NCBI RefSeq assembly: GCF_016587415.1
Contig: NZ_BNJI01000001.1
Coordinates: forward strand, 1,775,501 to 1,839,500
DNA: 64,000 nucleotides
Direction: 5' to 3'
Origin: Ktedonobacter sp. SOSP1-85
GTDB lineage: Bacteria > Chloroflexota > Ktedonobacteria > Ktedonobacterales > Ktedonobacteraceae
The notes below the pieces were generated by a model that was not told the origin of the DNA, did not search any database, and saw nothing but the letters and a program-made list of their open reading frames with translations. A program made the position numbers and the translations under genes. Position 1 is the first letter of the stretch, and each line of letters starts with the position of its first letter. Shown one piece after another: positions 51,952 to 61,441 of this stretch.

Positions 51952-53379
51952 ATGTCCTATCATATCCTCAAGGCCTTAAAAGTGCATAAATGCATTCCTA
52001 GCTACTTATTATTACTGGCTCTTTGTCTCTTCTTAGCGGGCTGTGGCTTGACGCCAACGTCGCAAACACAGACTCCTATACAGGTGAAAACCAGCCCAAC
52101 ATCGACAGTTCGGGCCATGCCACCTTCACCCTCTCCCCAGCTGGAACCTGTTCAATATGCTGTGAGTTGGGATGTAGACCGGCAACAACCGTATAGCAAC
52201 CAGGGCATCTCCAGCCTACACGTTACCGCATTTGAAACAAACACGGGTCATATCCTGTGGCAGCACGAGCCACTCAAATTAAAAGATCTGTATCGAGGGA
52301 GCCAGCAGCGCATCATAGATGGTGTACTCTACATTACCAGTAGCAGCGTTCAGCATGTTACACTAAATCTGGCTCTAGACCTCCAGGACGGCCATGTACT
52401 CTGGGAGCATGAGTACCAAGAAATGGGCATAAAAGAAACAGGTAACCTTGGTATAATTTTCTGTAAAGATACCATTTATCAGAATAAAGAGGCTACTGTT
52501 CAGGCGATACAAGCGAGGAATGGGCAGATACGCTGGAGCTATAAGAGCTCGACAGTCATTACGCAACTTGTTCCTACTAGCACGGCAGTGTATCTCGTAG
52601 AGACGATAGAAAATCAGCAAAGCCAGAATGGTTCGAGCGTTTTCGTTACCGCGCTTGATCCTGCTGATGGCAAGGCTCTCTGGCGTAAAGCTTACCCGAC
52701 CGCAGACAATAATGTTACATTCACACTTGTGGCTACCAAAGGGGCCGTTCTCGCTATCAACCAGATAACTCTCAATCCCATCCCGAACGGTCCAATCGCG
52801 AGTGTACAGGCCTTGCAGCCCGAAACCGGGCAAAGCATCTGGGCGACTCTCATGCCAGCTTACATCGATAGACTAAGCGTTACAACATTTGGTAATATAC
52901 TCTACCTTAATGGGCGCAACCTGCTGTATAATCCCAAGACTCATTCATACGAGCCACATCAGGGCAAACTCTTAATCGCTTTCGATGCTCTCACAGGCAA
53001 GTTGCTCTGGCAGCGAGAGCACAATTATGAGGGATTTGCCCTGCTCTCAGAGCAAGAGTTATATGCCTATAAAGGCAATCAAGACAATGAAGCTCCCAAA
53101 CATACAATCTGCGCCCTTGATACCACGACCGGAAAAGAACGCTGGTGCATTGACAGCTTACGACCAGACCTTTATGGCATGAGCTCCAATCAAGATACGC
53201 TTATCGTCGTGGATACACTCCAATCCTCTCTCCACTCCCTTCAACTAAACCTCTACGCCATAAACAAGCTTGACGGAAAAATTCTCTGGCATCAACCCTG
53301 GCAGAGCAGCGCCCCATCGCTGGTCACCTTTATGCTTGCTACCGTTACTCCAGGCCAGGACGCAGTTTTTTTCGGCTAA
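51952..53379 (+). CDS. PQQ-like beta-propeller lipoprotein
   Basis: A 475-residue exported lipoprotein. The signal ends in the lipobox LFLAGC (Cys about residue 31), followed by a Thr/Pro/Ser-rich tether. The body has propeller repeats of the PQQ/quinoprotein type with W at blade ends: TGHILWQHEP, DGHVLWEHEY, NGQIRWSYKS, DGKALWRKAY, TGQSIWATLM, TGKLLWQREH, TGKERWCID and DGKILWHQPW. That makes about eight blades. No dehydrogenase ligand residues are evident, so it is more likely a binding or assembly protein on the outer face of the membrane. Stands alone, with a terminator hairpin after it. Confidence 0.88.
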   Translation: MSYHILKALKVHKCIPSYLLLLALCLFLAGCGLTPTSQTQTPIQVKTSPTSTVRAMPPSPSPQLEPVQYAVSWDVDRQQPYSNQGISSLHVTAFETNTGHILWQHEPLKLKDLYRGSQQRIIDGVLYITSSSVQHVTLNLALDLQDGHVLWEHEYQEMGIKETGNLGIIFCKDTIYQNKEATVQAIQARNGQIRWSYKSSTVITQLVPTSTAVYLVETIENQQSQNGSSVFVTALDPADGKALWRKAYPTADNNVTFTLVATKGAVLAINQITLNPIPNGPIASVQALQPETGQSIWATLMPAYIDRLSVTTFGNILYLNGRNLLYNPKTHSYEPHQGKLLIAFDALTGKLLWQREHNYEGFALLSEQELYAYKGNQDNEAPKHTICALDTTTGKERWCIDSLRPDLYGMSSNQDTLIVVDTLQSSLHSLQLNLYAINKLDGKILWHQPWQSSAPSLVTFMLATVTPGQDAVFFG

Positions 53380-53395
53380 GCTCCTTGCTCCCTCC

Positions 53396-53434
53396 CTAGC
53401 AGTAGCTGCTGTCGGCGTATGCGGCTACTGCTAG
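53396..53434 (+). terminator. Terminator hairpin of the lipoprotein gene
   Basis: CTAGCAGTAGC and GCTACTGCTAG are perfect 11-base arms around a 17-base loop, starting 17 bases after the stop. Confidence 0.6.
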
Positions 53435-53522
53435 TGGGTCAGTCGCCAAGTCCAGTGGGAATGTGAAAGAATGAAATACGAAGAAACATACAACTCAGAA
53501 AGGAGCCGTCAAAACGATCGCC

Positions 53523-54756
53523 ATGTCTCGTCCTGTTGCCCAACCTCTGCGTCTTTTCACCGAACGCGAACGCCAGGAACTCCAACGAGTGATCCGCGCT
53601 CCTAGTGAAACTGTGATCCGCCATCAGCGAGCGATTGCCTTGCTGGCGGTTGCTGATGGAAGGTCCTTGAGCGAAGCGGCCAGGGCGGCAGGCTGGCGCG
53701 TTCATGATACCGTGACCCGCTTGATCCGCCGTTTCAATGAACGTGGACTCGCCGCTCTTGATGATTTACCTCGCAGTGGTCATCCCCCGTCGTTATGACC
53801 CGACAGAACGCACACGCATCGAACAAGAACTGCAACGAAGTCCATTGCGCAAGGAAGATGGAACCGCCACCTGGTCGCTCACCACCCTGCAACGCACCCT
53901 GCGTGAAGCTCCCGATGGGTTGCTACAGGTAAGCACCTTCACCATCTTGCATAGCATCCATGCGCGCAGGCTACACCTGGCAGCAGAATCGGACCTGGTG
54001 TAAGACTGGCACCACGCTCCACAAGGGAAAGAATGGTATGGTGTGGAAGAGCGGCACGATCCGCATACGCAGGAAAAAACGGTGATTGAGCGCGCCTATA
54101 TGACCGCCGAGCGGCTCGGCCTGCAATTGTGGTGTGAAGATGAAGGTGGTCCCTACCAAAGTATCCCCCAACTTGGCTCGTCCTGGCAACCTGAAGCTCA
54201 GCCTGCACGTCGGCCCACGAGTACCTGCGAAGCGAGACGGCCAAACTGCTCACCTTGTTTCGGCCTGCGACTGGTGAAGTGCGTGCTGAGGCGGTGGAAC
54301 ACAGCACGAACGCGGTGCTGCATCCCTGGCTCAAACGCGAACTGCAAGCCATCCTCACGCAGTGTCCTGCAGCTCCAGAAGTGGTGCCGCAAGGAAGACG
54401 CTGGCAAGACTGGGACATCTATCCGGCTGCCGAACAGTTAGATCGCTTTTTCCCACCCGTGCAGGTGTTGCTCATCTTGGACAACCTGGCAGGGCACAAG
54501 AGTTTCAGTCTGGTGCAATGGTGTGCTGAGCACGGCATTCTCTTGCTCTGGACACCTACGGCAGGTTCCTGGCTCAATATGGCCGAGTCGCTGCAACGCA
54601 TTCTCCAGTGGCGGTCGCTTTCTGGCCAGCACCCCGCTGACGTCCAGACACTCAAACAGTGGCTCACCGAGGCCGTCGAGGGCTGGAATCGACATCCTAC
54701 CCCGTTCATCTGGGGAGGCAAACGCCATGCCCGTCGCGACCGGGCCTACGCTCGGC
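53523..54756 (+). pseudogene. IS630-like DDE transposase, frameshifted
   Basis: The start is intact: MSRPVAQPLRLFTERERQEL and an HTH (SLSEAARAAGWRVHDTVTRL). It then shifts frame near 53790 ([30 protein letters not shown]), hits a stop at 54001 and resumes as HDPHTQEKTVIERAYMTAER. LQLWCEDEGGPYQSIPQ carries the first Asp, LLILDNLAGH the second and TAGSWLNMAES the Glu. At least three frame changes make it inactive. Its 3' end (KRHARRDRAYARR) runs straight into a recombinase-tail repeat. Confidence 0.8.
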
Positions 54757-54935
54757 GTTCTTGCCCATTTTATGTCTGCTTCAAGGAGTCTTTGAATACA
54801 AAGAGACCAGTGAACTGCTTGTGACAATTCACTGGTCGCAACGGAACCGACGGGCGACGAACCACCGGTCGCCCCTGGCCTTGATTCCCGTTGACAAGTT
54901 GTTCGCTGGTCGCGGTGACATTCTTGCCTATCTAT
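54757..54935 (+). repeat. Serine-recombinase 3' tail remnant (copy C)
   Basis: DNA nearly identical to copy B across GCCCATTTTATGTCTGCTTC, the FEYKETSELLVTIHWSQRNR region and FAGRGDIL, then diverges. It directly abuts the end of the IS630-like pseudogene, marking the junction of an insertion or deletion. Confidence 0.65.
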
Positions 54936-55025
54936 CGTGTTCGAATTGTCCGGGATAGCTCGCTCTGTACTGAGCCTGGAGCCAGAATAAGCGGGCGGTT
55001 GGGCGATCAGCTTAGAGCTGGCACG

Positions 55026-55301
55026 TCAGAGTTGGGTCTCTTTTGCGGTCGTACTCTGCCCATTACCGTCACCAATCTGTGCGGAAGAAGTTATAAACTG
55101 CTCGGAAGGAATACCCGCGACTTGTAGCAGGTGCATAATCATATGAGTCTGCCGCAGTATCTCCTCGTCCTGGGCTGCCAGATGCTTCATCACCTCTTCG
55201 ATATCGTGGTAGGTTTTGAGGGTGGTGGTATATTGCTCGTTCACCTGGATTTCTTGCTGTTTCCCAAGCAGTCCCTGGCCAAGCATAATTACGATCATCA
55301 A
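55026..55301 (-). pseudogene. Possible C-terminal fragment of a DUF1003-like membrane protein
   Basis: The frame reads MIVIMLGQGLLGKQQEIQVN, then EQYTTTLKTYHDIEEVMKHL and AAQDEEILRQTHMIMHLLQV. A hydrophobic start followed by a polar coiled coil is like the last helix and tail of DUF1003 proteins. The N-terminal two thirds are missing and an IS6 fragment abuts it. Identification is tentative. Confidence 0.35.
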
Positions 55302-55312
55302 TGGTAGCTGAT

Positions 55313-55490
55313 CTCTTCAAGATCGCGGTAGCTCAGCGAATACCGAAGATACCAGTGCACGCATAAGAGAATGATGTCTGCCTGGAAATGACGCCACTTA
55401 AAATGGATATTGCTGATATATGAAGAATGCCCCTGCTTTTCCCAAAGTGAAGCAAAGCTTCTCACGGATTCATTCTTTTTGCAACACAGC
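55313..55490 (-). pseudogene. IS6-family transposase N-terminal fragment
   Basis: HFKWRHFQADIILLCVHWYL followed by RYSLSYRDLEE is the conserved N-terminus of IS6/IS240 transposases. The match stops after about 31 residues. GGCTGTGTTGCAAAAAG (minus strand, near 55490) resembles an IS6 terminal repeat. It is the complementary part to the remnant at 28984, but on the other strand and far away. Confidence 0.65.
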
Positions 55491-55586
55491 CTCAAAAGCG
55501 CCTCCCGGCCGCAAAGGAAGCGCTTTTGTGCGTTTCATAGCCTCTGCATACTACAAGGCAGTTCCATCAATTGATATATCTGGCTA

Positions 55587-56045
55587 CTAGCAATGCCCAA
55601 GAGCATGCCAGGTCTGTGGGCCAACGATCCCATCTGGGTAAAGGCCGTAATAATCTTGAAAGTCAAATACGGCCTGCTGTGTGAGTACGCCAAATTGTCC
55701 ATCTTCAGCTAGAAGAAATGGATTACCATTGCTATATTCATGAACCCAGGTCCTAAAGCCAGTACTAGAAGTGTTGTACCAATAATTTAGTGACTGCTGC
55801 GCCAGCTTCACGGCCCAGGAAGGATTGTTACTCTTATGCCAATAGATCACCGGTAATGGGCAGGTATAGGAAGGTGACATCGTGGTATTTGATATGATAT
55901 GCCCATTAAACCCTGCTGGCATGGCATGAGGATTCATCCCTGTTGTCGCGGCATGTGCTGAAGGTACAGAGGTAAAGGCGCTGAATGAGAACAGTGCTGC
56001 CATAAGAAGTGCACCACACAGCAATATTTTCAAAGCGTTTCGCAT
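55587..56045 (-). CDS. Secreted peptidoglycan-binding-domain protein
   Basis: A 152-residue exported protein from ATG 56045, with AAGGAG upstream; the open frame goes to 56144. Signal peptide MRNALKILLCGALLMAALFS with AHA cleavage site near residue 33. The C-terminal half matches a PG_binding_1 domain, with AEDGQFGVLTQQAVFDFQDY then YGLYPDGIVGPQTWHALG (D-G-x-x-G-x-x-T motifs). The middle region NPSWAVKLAQQSLNYWYNTS begins the same repeat. It probably binds cell-wall peptidoglycan or a related polymer. No catalytic domain. Isolated among insertion remnants. Confidence 0.85.
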   Translation of the reverse strand: MRNALKILLCGALLMAALFSFSAFTSVPSAHAATTGMNPHAMPAGFNGHIISNTTMSPSYTCPLPVIYWHKSNNPSWAVKLAQQSLNYWYNTSSTGFRTWVHEYSNGNPFLLAEDGQFGVLTQQAVFDFQDYYGLYPDGIVGPQTWHALGHC

Positions 56046-56309
56046 GACATGTTTCTCCTTGCCTGTAAAACAACTAAGATGGTAAAACCACCTCTTACAG
56101 TCAAGAGTGTAGAAGAAAAGCCAGCCATTTCCCAGGACAGACACCGGTCACTTTCCGGTCAGTTTTCCTTCAATGATTCATTTGCTGTATTTCCCTTATC
56201 TGGTCTGTTTTATGCGTAAAGTGAAGAGCAAGGGGCATTCTTGTCGGTAGGGCTCCACTAAGCGGTGGAGGAGCATAAGTTCCCCTTTCGCAAACGAAAC
56301 AGGGCGCGT

Positions 56310-56690
56310 TGGCGCATATCCTTGTCCGAAACAACGGGCTTCTTAAGTTTGCCTCGTCTCTTTGGCTCAACCCAGGGCAAAGGAGCAAAAGAACAGCGAT
56401 GCGAAAACTCAAGAGTTCAACCAACGCTCCAGACGTGATCAATGAGTCCAGCAACCATCACAGAGGTCAAAGGGAAAACCCAGATGCGAAGGTTTGCTCA
56501 ACTCATGATGCACAAAACAGAAATTGTAGGTGTATCCGATCAGGTACATGCCCATCCCAAACGTCTTGAGACGATGAGCGGCATGACGAGAGCGACGAGT
56601 CAAATTCGCCAGGCGTTGACGGAAGGTGGCATTGAGGCGCTCGATAAAAGCGGTGTTGAAGGCCGCCCCCCCACGCGAGCGCTGCAACAA
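56310..56690 (-). pseudogene. DDE transposase C-terminal remnant
   Basis: AFNTAFIERLNATFRQRLAN followed by LTRRSRHAAHRLKTFGMGMY and LIGYTYNFCFVHHELSKP is the Glu-containing end of an IS1/ISNCY-like integrase-fold transposase (N-x-x-x-I-E-R-x-N). After a frame change the end LVELLSFRIAV can still be read. The N-terminal catalytic part is missing. Confidence 0.6.
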
Positions 56691-56800
56691 CGCTCTCGCG
56701 TGAGCAAGCAGTCCATGAGGTTCAGTGGAAGCTATGTTGACTGAAACAGCGCTTAGAGGGAAATGAAGCCCATGAGTTACGTCTCATTGTACGAATCTAT

Positions 56801-57289
56801 GTGGACACGCTCAAAGCCACGCACAAAGGTATTGTCTCGGACACGTTTCTCAATGCCTTGTCGTATGAGAATGCTCTACCGAGATTTGAAGAAATGGTCA
56901 AGAAAGAAGAGCGTCGTCCTTTTTGTTATGTCGCGGAAGATCATGGCACCGTTGTCGGCTATGCTCTCGCTGCATTAGCAGGAAAACGACCTCCTAGCTA
57001 CCAGGCCTATCAGGGTGAACTGAAAACCATGTATATCTTGCCCGATTACCATCGCATGGGCATTGGGCGGAATCTGATACGGGCTGTCGCCGAGCACTTT
57101 CAACAAGAGATGGTTCCATCTCTGTTTGTGGGAGCGTTCCGGGACAACTATCCCGCCAAAAGGTTTTATGAATCGCTAGGTGCGCGCCTGATTGAGGAAT
57201 ACCGAGGCGAGATTAGCGGAGAGGAGTTTATGCTCGCCACGTATGGATGGGTATCGGTTCCCGGTTTGCTCCAGTTGCTTGCCTCTTGA
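56801..57289 (+). CDS. GNAT-family N-acetyltransferase, probably N-terminally shortened
   Basis: A 162-residue acetyltransferase from GTG 56801. Acetyl-CoA motif A is intact: LKTMYILPDYHRMGIGRNLI with the Q/R-x-x-G-x-G/A loop, and the motif B region is VGAFRDNYPAKRFYESLGAR. The normal first strand (about 12-15 residues) is missing or encoded by the frame before the GTG (HELRLIVRIYVDTLKATHKG), which has no start. It may be active or a 5'-truncated remnant created by the neighbouring transposase fragment. The substrate is unknown. Confidence 0.7.
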   Translation: MDTLKATHKGIVSDTFLNALSYENALPRFEEMVKKEERRPFCYVAEDHGTVVGYALAALAGKRPPSYQAYQGELKTMYILPDYHRMGIGRNLIRAVAEHFQQEMVPSLFVGAFRDNYPAKRFYESLGARLIEEYRGEISGEEFMLATYGWVSVPGLLQLLAS

Positions 57290-57335
57290 CCTCACTCACA
57301 TCCGCAACTTTTTCCCAAAGGTCTTCTCCCAACCT

Positions 57336-57405
57336 GCGTTCTGACAGAGACACGCTTCGTCTGCCGAAGGTGTCTCTTACCATCCTCATGGATGTGTCAG
57401 AACGC
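57336..57405. terminator. Nested double hairpin after the GNAT gene
   Basis: Outer arms GCGTTCTGACA and TGTCAGAACGC enclose an inner stem, GAGACAC..GTGTCTC. The two stems share one axis, so the whole 70-base unit is symmetric. Probably a bidirectional terminator. Confidence 0.5.
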
Positions 57406-57507
57406 GCCTCATCCTAGCTCACGTTCCCAACGTCAGACCATCTTCCCTCTTCTCATCTCACAAATTGGGGTATCTCTCACTCAGCAATAATTCGCAGACC
57501 CTGATGG

Positions 57508-57594
57508 CTGCGTAAAGTTGCCAGCGATTATGGTGTGTCAGACAAAACAATCAGACATACTATCAATGCAGTTCGCAAGCAGCAGAGAATATGA
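57508..57594 (+). repeat. Recombinase-type HTH tail remnant (copy E)
   Basis: LRKVASDYGVSDKTIRHTIN followed by AVRKQQRI and stop matches the end of copy B (KVAMDYGVSHETVRRVINAV). Only the HTH survives. Confidence 0.6.
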
Positions 57595-57596
57595 TA

Positions 57597-57687
57597 GGCT
57601 CTCTCGATGGAAGGTATGGCCGCACCCAAACCACGCCGCAGGCAGATATCTACAGCCTGGGCGCGCTGCTCTTCTGCAAAATATGCA
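57597..57687 (+). pseudogene. Possible Ser/Thr-kinase fragment
   Basis: The frame RTQTTPQADIYSLGALLF resembles the segment after the activation loop of Hanks kinases (P-x-x-D-I-Y-S-L-G). About 20 residues only, so identification is weak. The remaining 130 bases up to the ABC transporter show nothing. Confidence 0.3.
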
Positions 57688-57816
57688 TTTCATGGGAGAA
57701 CTGTACGCCGAAAAGCTCTGGTAAGAGCCACCGCTGGCCCGGCTCCACATGGGAATGAAACCAGGCCAGGGCGACTGTTATGGCCGTTGACGAAGGAAAT
57801 CTGCATTGAAACAATG

Positions 57817-60567
57817 CTACGCGGCTTCAATCTCACCACTTTCAATCTGGCTCTGGATCAGTTGGGCATAGTAGCCTCCACGACGCAGGAGCCTTTCATG
57901 AGATCCCTGCTCCACGATATGCCCTTGATCCAGCACCAGGATCAGATCCGCGTTGCGGATGGTGCTCAAGCGATGCGCAATGACGACCTGCGTACAGGAG
58001 AAGCGAGAGAGATTCTGTTCTACCGCGCGTTCGGTCGTGACATCGAGCGCGCTCGTTGCCTCATCTAATAAAAGGACGGCTGGTTGGTGAGCCAGGGCAC
58101 GGGCCAGGGCCAATCGCTGGCGCTGCCCACCGGAAAAGGAACTTCCTCCCTCAGACATGACCGTCTCATACCCCATGGGCATCTTCTCGATGTCCTCATG
58201 GATGGCTGCCAATTGTGCCGCTCTCATCACCTGTGCCATGTCCATCTCTGGATGATTGAGCGCGATGTTTTCGCGTACGGAGCCGCTAAAGATGAAAGAT
58301 TCTTGCAGAACCACTCCAAACTGACTACGAACCTCGCGATAGTTCAACTCTTGCAGCGGTATTCCATCAAACGCGATCGTCCCTTGCGTTGGCGTGAGCA
58401 GCCCAATCAACAACTTCCCCAATGTGCTTTTGCCTGAGCCTGTTCTCCCAACCAACGCAACCCGCTGCCCAGGAGCAATATTCACCGTAATATCGTTCAA
58501 AATCAGCGGCGTGTGTGGTGCATACTGGAAACGCACATTGTTCACCTCAATACGACCAGTCAGTGTTGGCGGGGTGCGCACCTGCAATGGATCTTGCTCA
58601 GGTTCAGCCTCAAGCACATCGGCGATGCGCTCGAAGTGGGCGCCAGCAATCTGCAATTTCTGTCCACTCGACGCCAGCGAACTGAGTGGCATGAGGAAGA
58701 GGGTAGCCAGCGTAGTGAGCGCGAACATCGTGCCAAGAGGCATCGCGCCATTGATGACTTGCAGCGTTCCTATCCAGAGCAAGAGCGTGGGGGACAGATT
58801 GTAAAGTAATTCGAAGATGACGCCAATTAACGAGACCAGATAATTGCGACGGATGGAGATATTCATCTGCTCAAAGTACAAATTCGTCCAGCGGTCGAAT
58901 GCGCGCTCTTCAGCGCCAGCAGCCTTGAGGGTGGCGATGCCAGCCAGGGTTTCATTCAAGTAGCCCTGAGCTTTCCCCTGGGCCATGAGCTCGCGTTGCA
59001 TAAGCCTGCGCACAGATGGGGCCGTGAGCAGCAACAAGCCAATCTGAAACGCGCCAATGAGTACGGTCACACCCGCAATCAATTTGGATAACCAGATCAA
59101 GGCTATCAGAGAAAGAAGCACACTGCTGCTATCGAGCACCGTCGAGACCAATTGACTGGAGAGAAGATCGCGGATCGCAGCGTTACTGCTCATACGGGAA
59201 AGCAAGTCACCACTTAAGCGAAGCTGGAAAAAGCGGTATGGCAAACTGAGCAAATGGGTAAAGAAGTGCTGCGTCATGTGCACATCAATGCGTGTTTGCA
59301 GATAAATAATCAATGTGGCACGCAAAAGCTTCGTGACCCCTTGCGCGAAAATCAACAGGAGCATTCCAACGCCAAGCAGCATGAGAAGATCTCGATTCGC
59401 GGATGGAATGATCGTATCGACCGCCACTGCTGTCAGAAGGGGGGCGCAAAGGCCAAGCAACTGCAACAGCAGCGACGCACCGATGATTTGGACGAGAATG
59501 CCGCGGAGAGACAACATGGAACGTGCATACGTCCCCAGAGAGAAAGAACGCTGGGAAGATTGCCGCGTAAACTGAGGTCCTGGCTCGACCATAAGGACGA
59601 CGCCAGTGAAGCCTTCTTCAAACTCGGCGTGGGTGATGCGTCGACGCCCAACGGCCGGATCAACAAGGTCAACATACCTCTTCGACCAGCGTTCAACAAC
59701 CACAAAATGATTAAACTCCCAGTGAATGATAGCTGGAAGCGAGACAAAACGGAAATCCTCGGCCTTTAAAGAGACCGCACGCACCTTGCATCCATACTGG
59801 CGCGCAGATTTCGCAATGGCACGCGCGGACAAGCCATCCCGACCGACACCACAACGCTCCTGCACATCCGAAACACGAGTGGCGCACCCATAGTAGGTAA
59901 GAATCATCGCCAGGCAAGCCGCTCCACATTCAACCGCAGTCATCTGTCTCATTGCAGGAATGCGACGGAGGTGCTTCAGACGGCGAGGACGAGCAGGTTC
60001 CTGGGTGCGCGCCTTCTCCTTTGCCTGTGGCGGTTGCTGGCGCTCCTGCGAGGAGCGCACAGAGGTAACGGGTCGACATTGAGAGGAACTGGCGACGTCG
60101 ACACGCTGCCTATTCCTCGACGGCACGGCCTCTTTCTGTCGACTGGGTAGCGACAGTATAGCCGGATGCGTCGTACTGTGCTTAGCAGTCTGCGGACTAG
60201 GTGAAACTGATCTAGAGACGCCTGTACTTCTGTGATGACTAGGTAAGGCAAGCAAGCGCGGCCCCGAAGGTGTCTGCATTTCATTCGTTGAGAAGAAGCG
60301 CGAGGGATCAATCACCATGGTTTTAATAGATGCCACAGGTCGTGCGGACTCTGCCACGAGTTCTTTGAGTGCCCTCATGGGATGGGTGGGAATTTCAGCG
60401 CTCGTGGGTGTTGGAGAAACTGGCTCACACGGCAAACACCCACTCTCCCCCTGTTCATGGCTGGGTAGTGATAATCGAGGCTGCACAGCCTTCTGCCTCT
60501 TGCTTGCCTGATGGGCGTCATAAATGGCCCGAGCGGTCTCATATCCCTTTGGTGTGTGTTCTTCCAT
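57817..60567 (-). CDS. Peptidase-containing ABC transporter (NHLP/bacteriocin export type)
   Basis: A 916-residue PCAT-type exporter. Residues 1-200 are a low-complexity Pro/Ser/Arg-rich extension not usual for the family. C39 peptidase follows: catalytic Cys214 in MTAVECGAACLAM, His in NHFVVVERW and Asp in VDLVDPAVG. The membrane domain (about 350-620) has six helices. The ATPase has Walker A ALVGRTGSGKSTLGK, signature SFSGGQRQRLALARAL and Walker B VLLLDEATSALD. Such proteins cut double-glycine leaders and export the peptide. It lies downstream of the adaptor and precursor genes on the same strand. ATG 60567 or GTG 60573 starts. Confidence 0.93.
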   Translation of the reverse strand: MEEHTPKGYETARAIYDAHQASKRQKAVQPRLSLPSHEQGESGCLPCEPVSPTPTSAEIPTHPMRALKELVAESARPVASIKTMVIDPSRFFSTNEMQTPSGPRLLALPSHHRSTGVSRSVSPSPQTAKHSTTHPAILSLPSRQKEAVPSRNRQRVDVASSSQCRPVTSVRSSQERQQPPQAKEKARTQEPARPRRLKHLRRIPAMRQMTAVECGAACLAMILTYYGCATRVSDVQERCGVGRDGLSARAIAKSARQYGCKVRAVSLKAEDFRFVSLPAIIHWEFNHFVVVERWSKRYVDLVDPAVGRRRITHAEFEEGFTGVVLMVEPGPQFTRQSSQRSFSLGTYARSMLSLRGILVQIIGASLLLQLLGLCAPLLTAVAVDTIIPSANRDLLMLLGVGMLLLIFAQGVTKLLRATLIIYLQTRIDVHMTQHFFTHLLSLPYRFFQLRLSGDLLSRMSSNAAIRDLLSSQLVSTVLDSSSVLLSLIALIWLSKLIAGVTVLIGAFQIGLLLLTAPSVRRLMQRELMAQGKAQGYLNETLAGIATLKAAGAEERAFDRWTNLYFEQMNISIRRNYLVSLIGVIFELLYNLSPTLLLWIGTLQVINGAMPLGTMFALTTLATLFLMPLSSLASSGQKLQIAGAHFERIADVLEAEPEQDPLQVRTPPTLTGRIEVNNVRFQYAPHTPLILNDITVNIAPGQRVALVGRTGSGKSTLGKLLIGLLTPTQGTIAFDGIPLQELNYREVRSQFGVVLQESFIFSGSVRENIALNHPEMDMAQVMRAAQLAAIHEDIEKMPMGYETVMSEGGSSFSGGQRQRLALARALAHQPAVLLLDEATSALDVTTERAVEQNLSRFSCTQVVIAHRLSTIRNADLILVLDQGHIVEQGSHERLLRRGGYYAQLIQSQIESGEIEAA

Positions 60568-60689
60568 AAGCACAGCATCCCCCTATGAGTATAGTATCCT
60601 CCCGGTAGTGAAAAAAGGCGCATAGGAAATGGCCTACTCACCCTTGAAGTGGTCGTACAGAGAGAAACAGTTGGTATTGGGTTATCCAA

Positions 60690-61265
60690 CTACGAAACGA
60701 GTTGGTTGAGGCCAGGCAACAGGGAAAGCACACTCTGTGATCCCACCTGGACACGAGCTGAAAAGGTGCTCCCTGCGTAGAGATTGGCTGAGAGAGGAGC
60801 ATCAAGACGTATAGTCGCCGTGACGGAAGGCTCGGCAACCATCGACGCGCTTTCACCTTGAAGCTGAAAACGAGTGCGTATATCCAGAGGACTCATCACG
60901 CGTGGTTCAAGAGACGCAACGACACCGCGTAAAGAAGCCGCCTTTGGGCCAACACGTAATTCGACAGCTTGACCGGGATGGATTTGCTTTTGTTGGCTCA
61001 CTGGCACAAAGAGCACCGCGACGATGATCGCTCCATGTGTGGAGTTTTGTCGCGTCAAAATCCCCTGCCCTCCCACGAAAACTGGGACCTGCGTTCTCCA
61101 CGCCAGGAGACTGGCTCCCAGGAAACAGAGCAAAAGCAGCCAGGCAAAAATCCACACTGGAGGTGTCGCCAGGCGTAGGATAATGCTCTGTTTTTGCTTC
61201 TGAAGATGCCGCTTATAAGCATCTTCACGAAAAATCGAACGATTTGAAGAGGTCATAGAAAACAT
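60690..61265 (-). CDS. HlyD-like adaptor of the peptide-export operon
   Basis: A 191-residue protein with one membrane helix (about residues 37-56, VWIFAWLLLLCFLGASLLAW) and an extracytoplasmic part like a short membrane-fusion/NHLP secretion protein. HPGQAVELRVGPKAASLRGV and APLSANLYAGSTFSARVQVG are barrel-sandwich-type segments (lipoyl/beta-barrel). It lacks the long coiled coil of Gram-negative HlyD, fitting a monoderm envelope. The start is uncertain (ATG 61265 or 61256; open to 61340) because no good ribosome site was found. Lies between the precursor gene and the transporter. Confidence 0.75.
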   Translation of the reverse strand: MFSMTSSNRSIFREDAYKRHLQKQKQSIILRLATPPVWIFAWLLLLCFLGASLLAWRTQVPVFVGGQGILTRQNSTHGAIIVAVLFVPVSQQKQIHPGQAVELRVGPKAASLRGVVASLEPRVMSPLDIRTRFQLQGESASMVAEPSVTATIRLDAPLSANLYAGSTFSARVQVGSQSVLSLLPGLNQLVS

Positions 61266-61441
61266 GGTAAAATGAGCGCCAGTTGGTAAGTGCTTCGAAC
61301 AACTTACCAACCGGCTGGAGAAACTCTGCTCGCAATGCATTTCCCAGTGACTACGAGCAGAGCCGCTTTTGAGAGATCATATGACAGAGCAAATAGAAAA
61401 CGCCTAGACGTTTTCCCTGCGTTCCATCGATCTTTGCGCTG

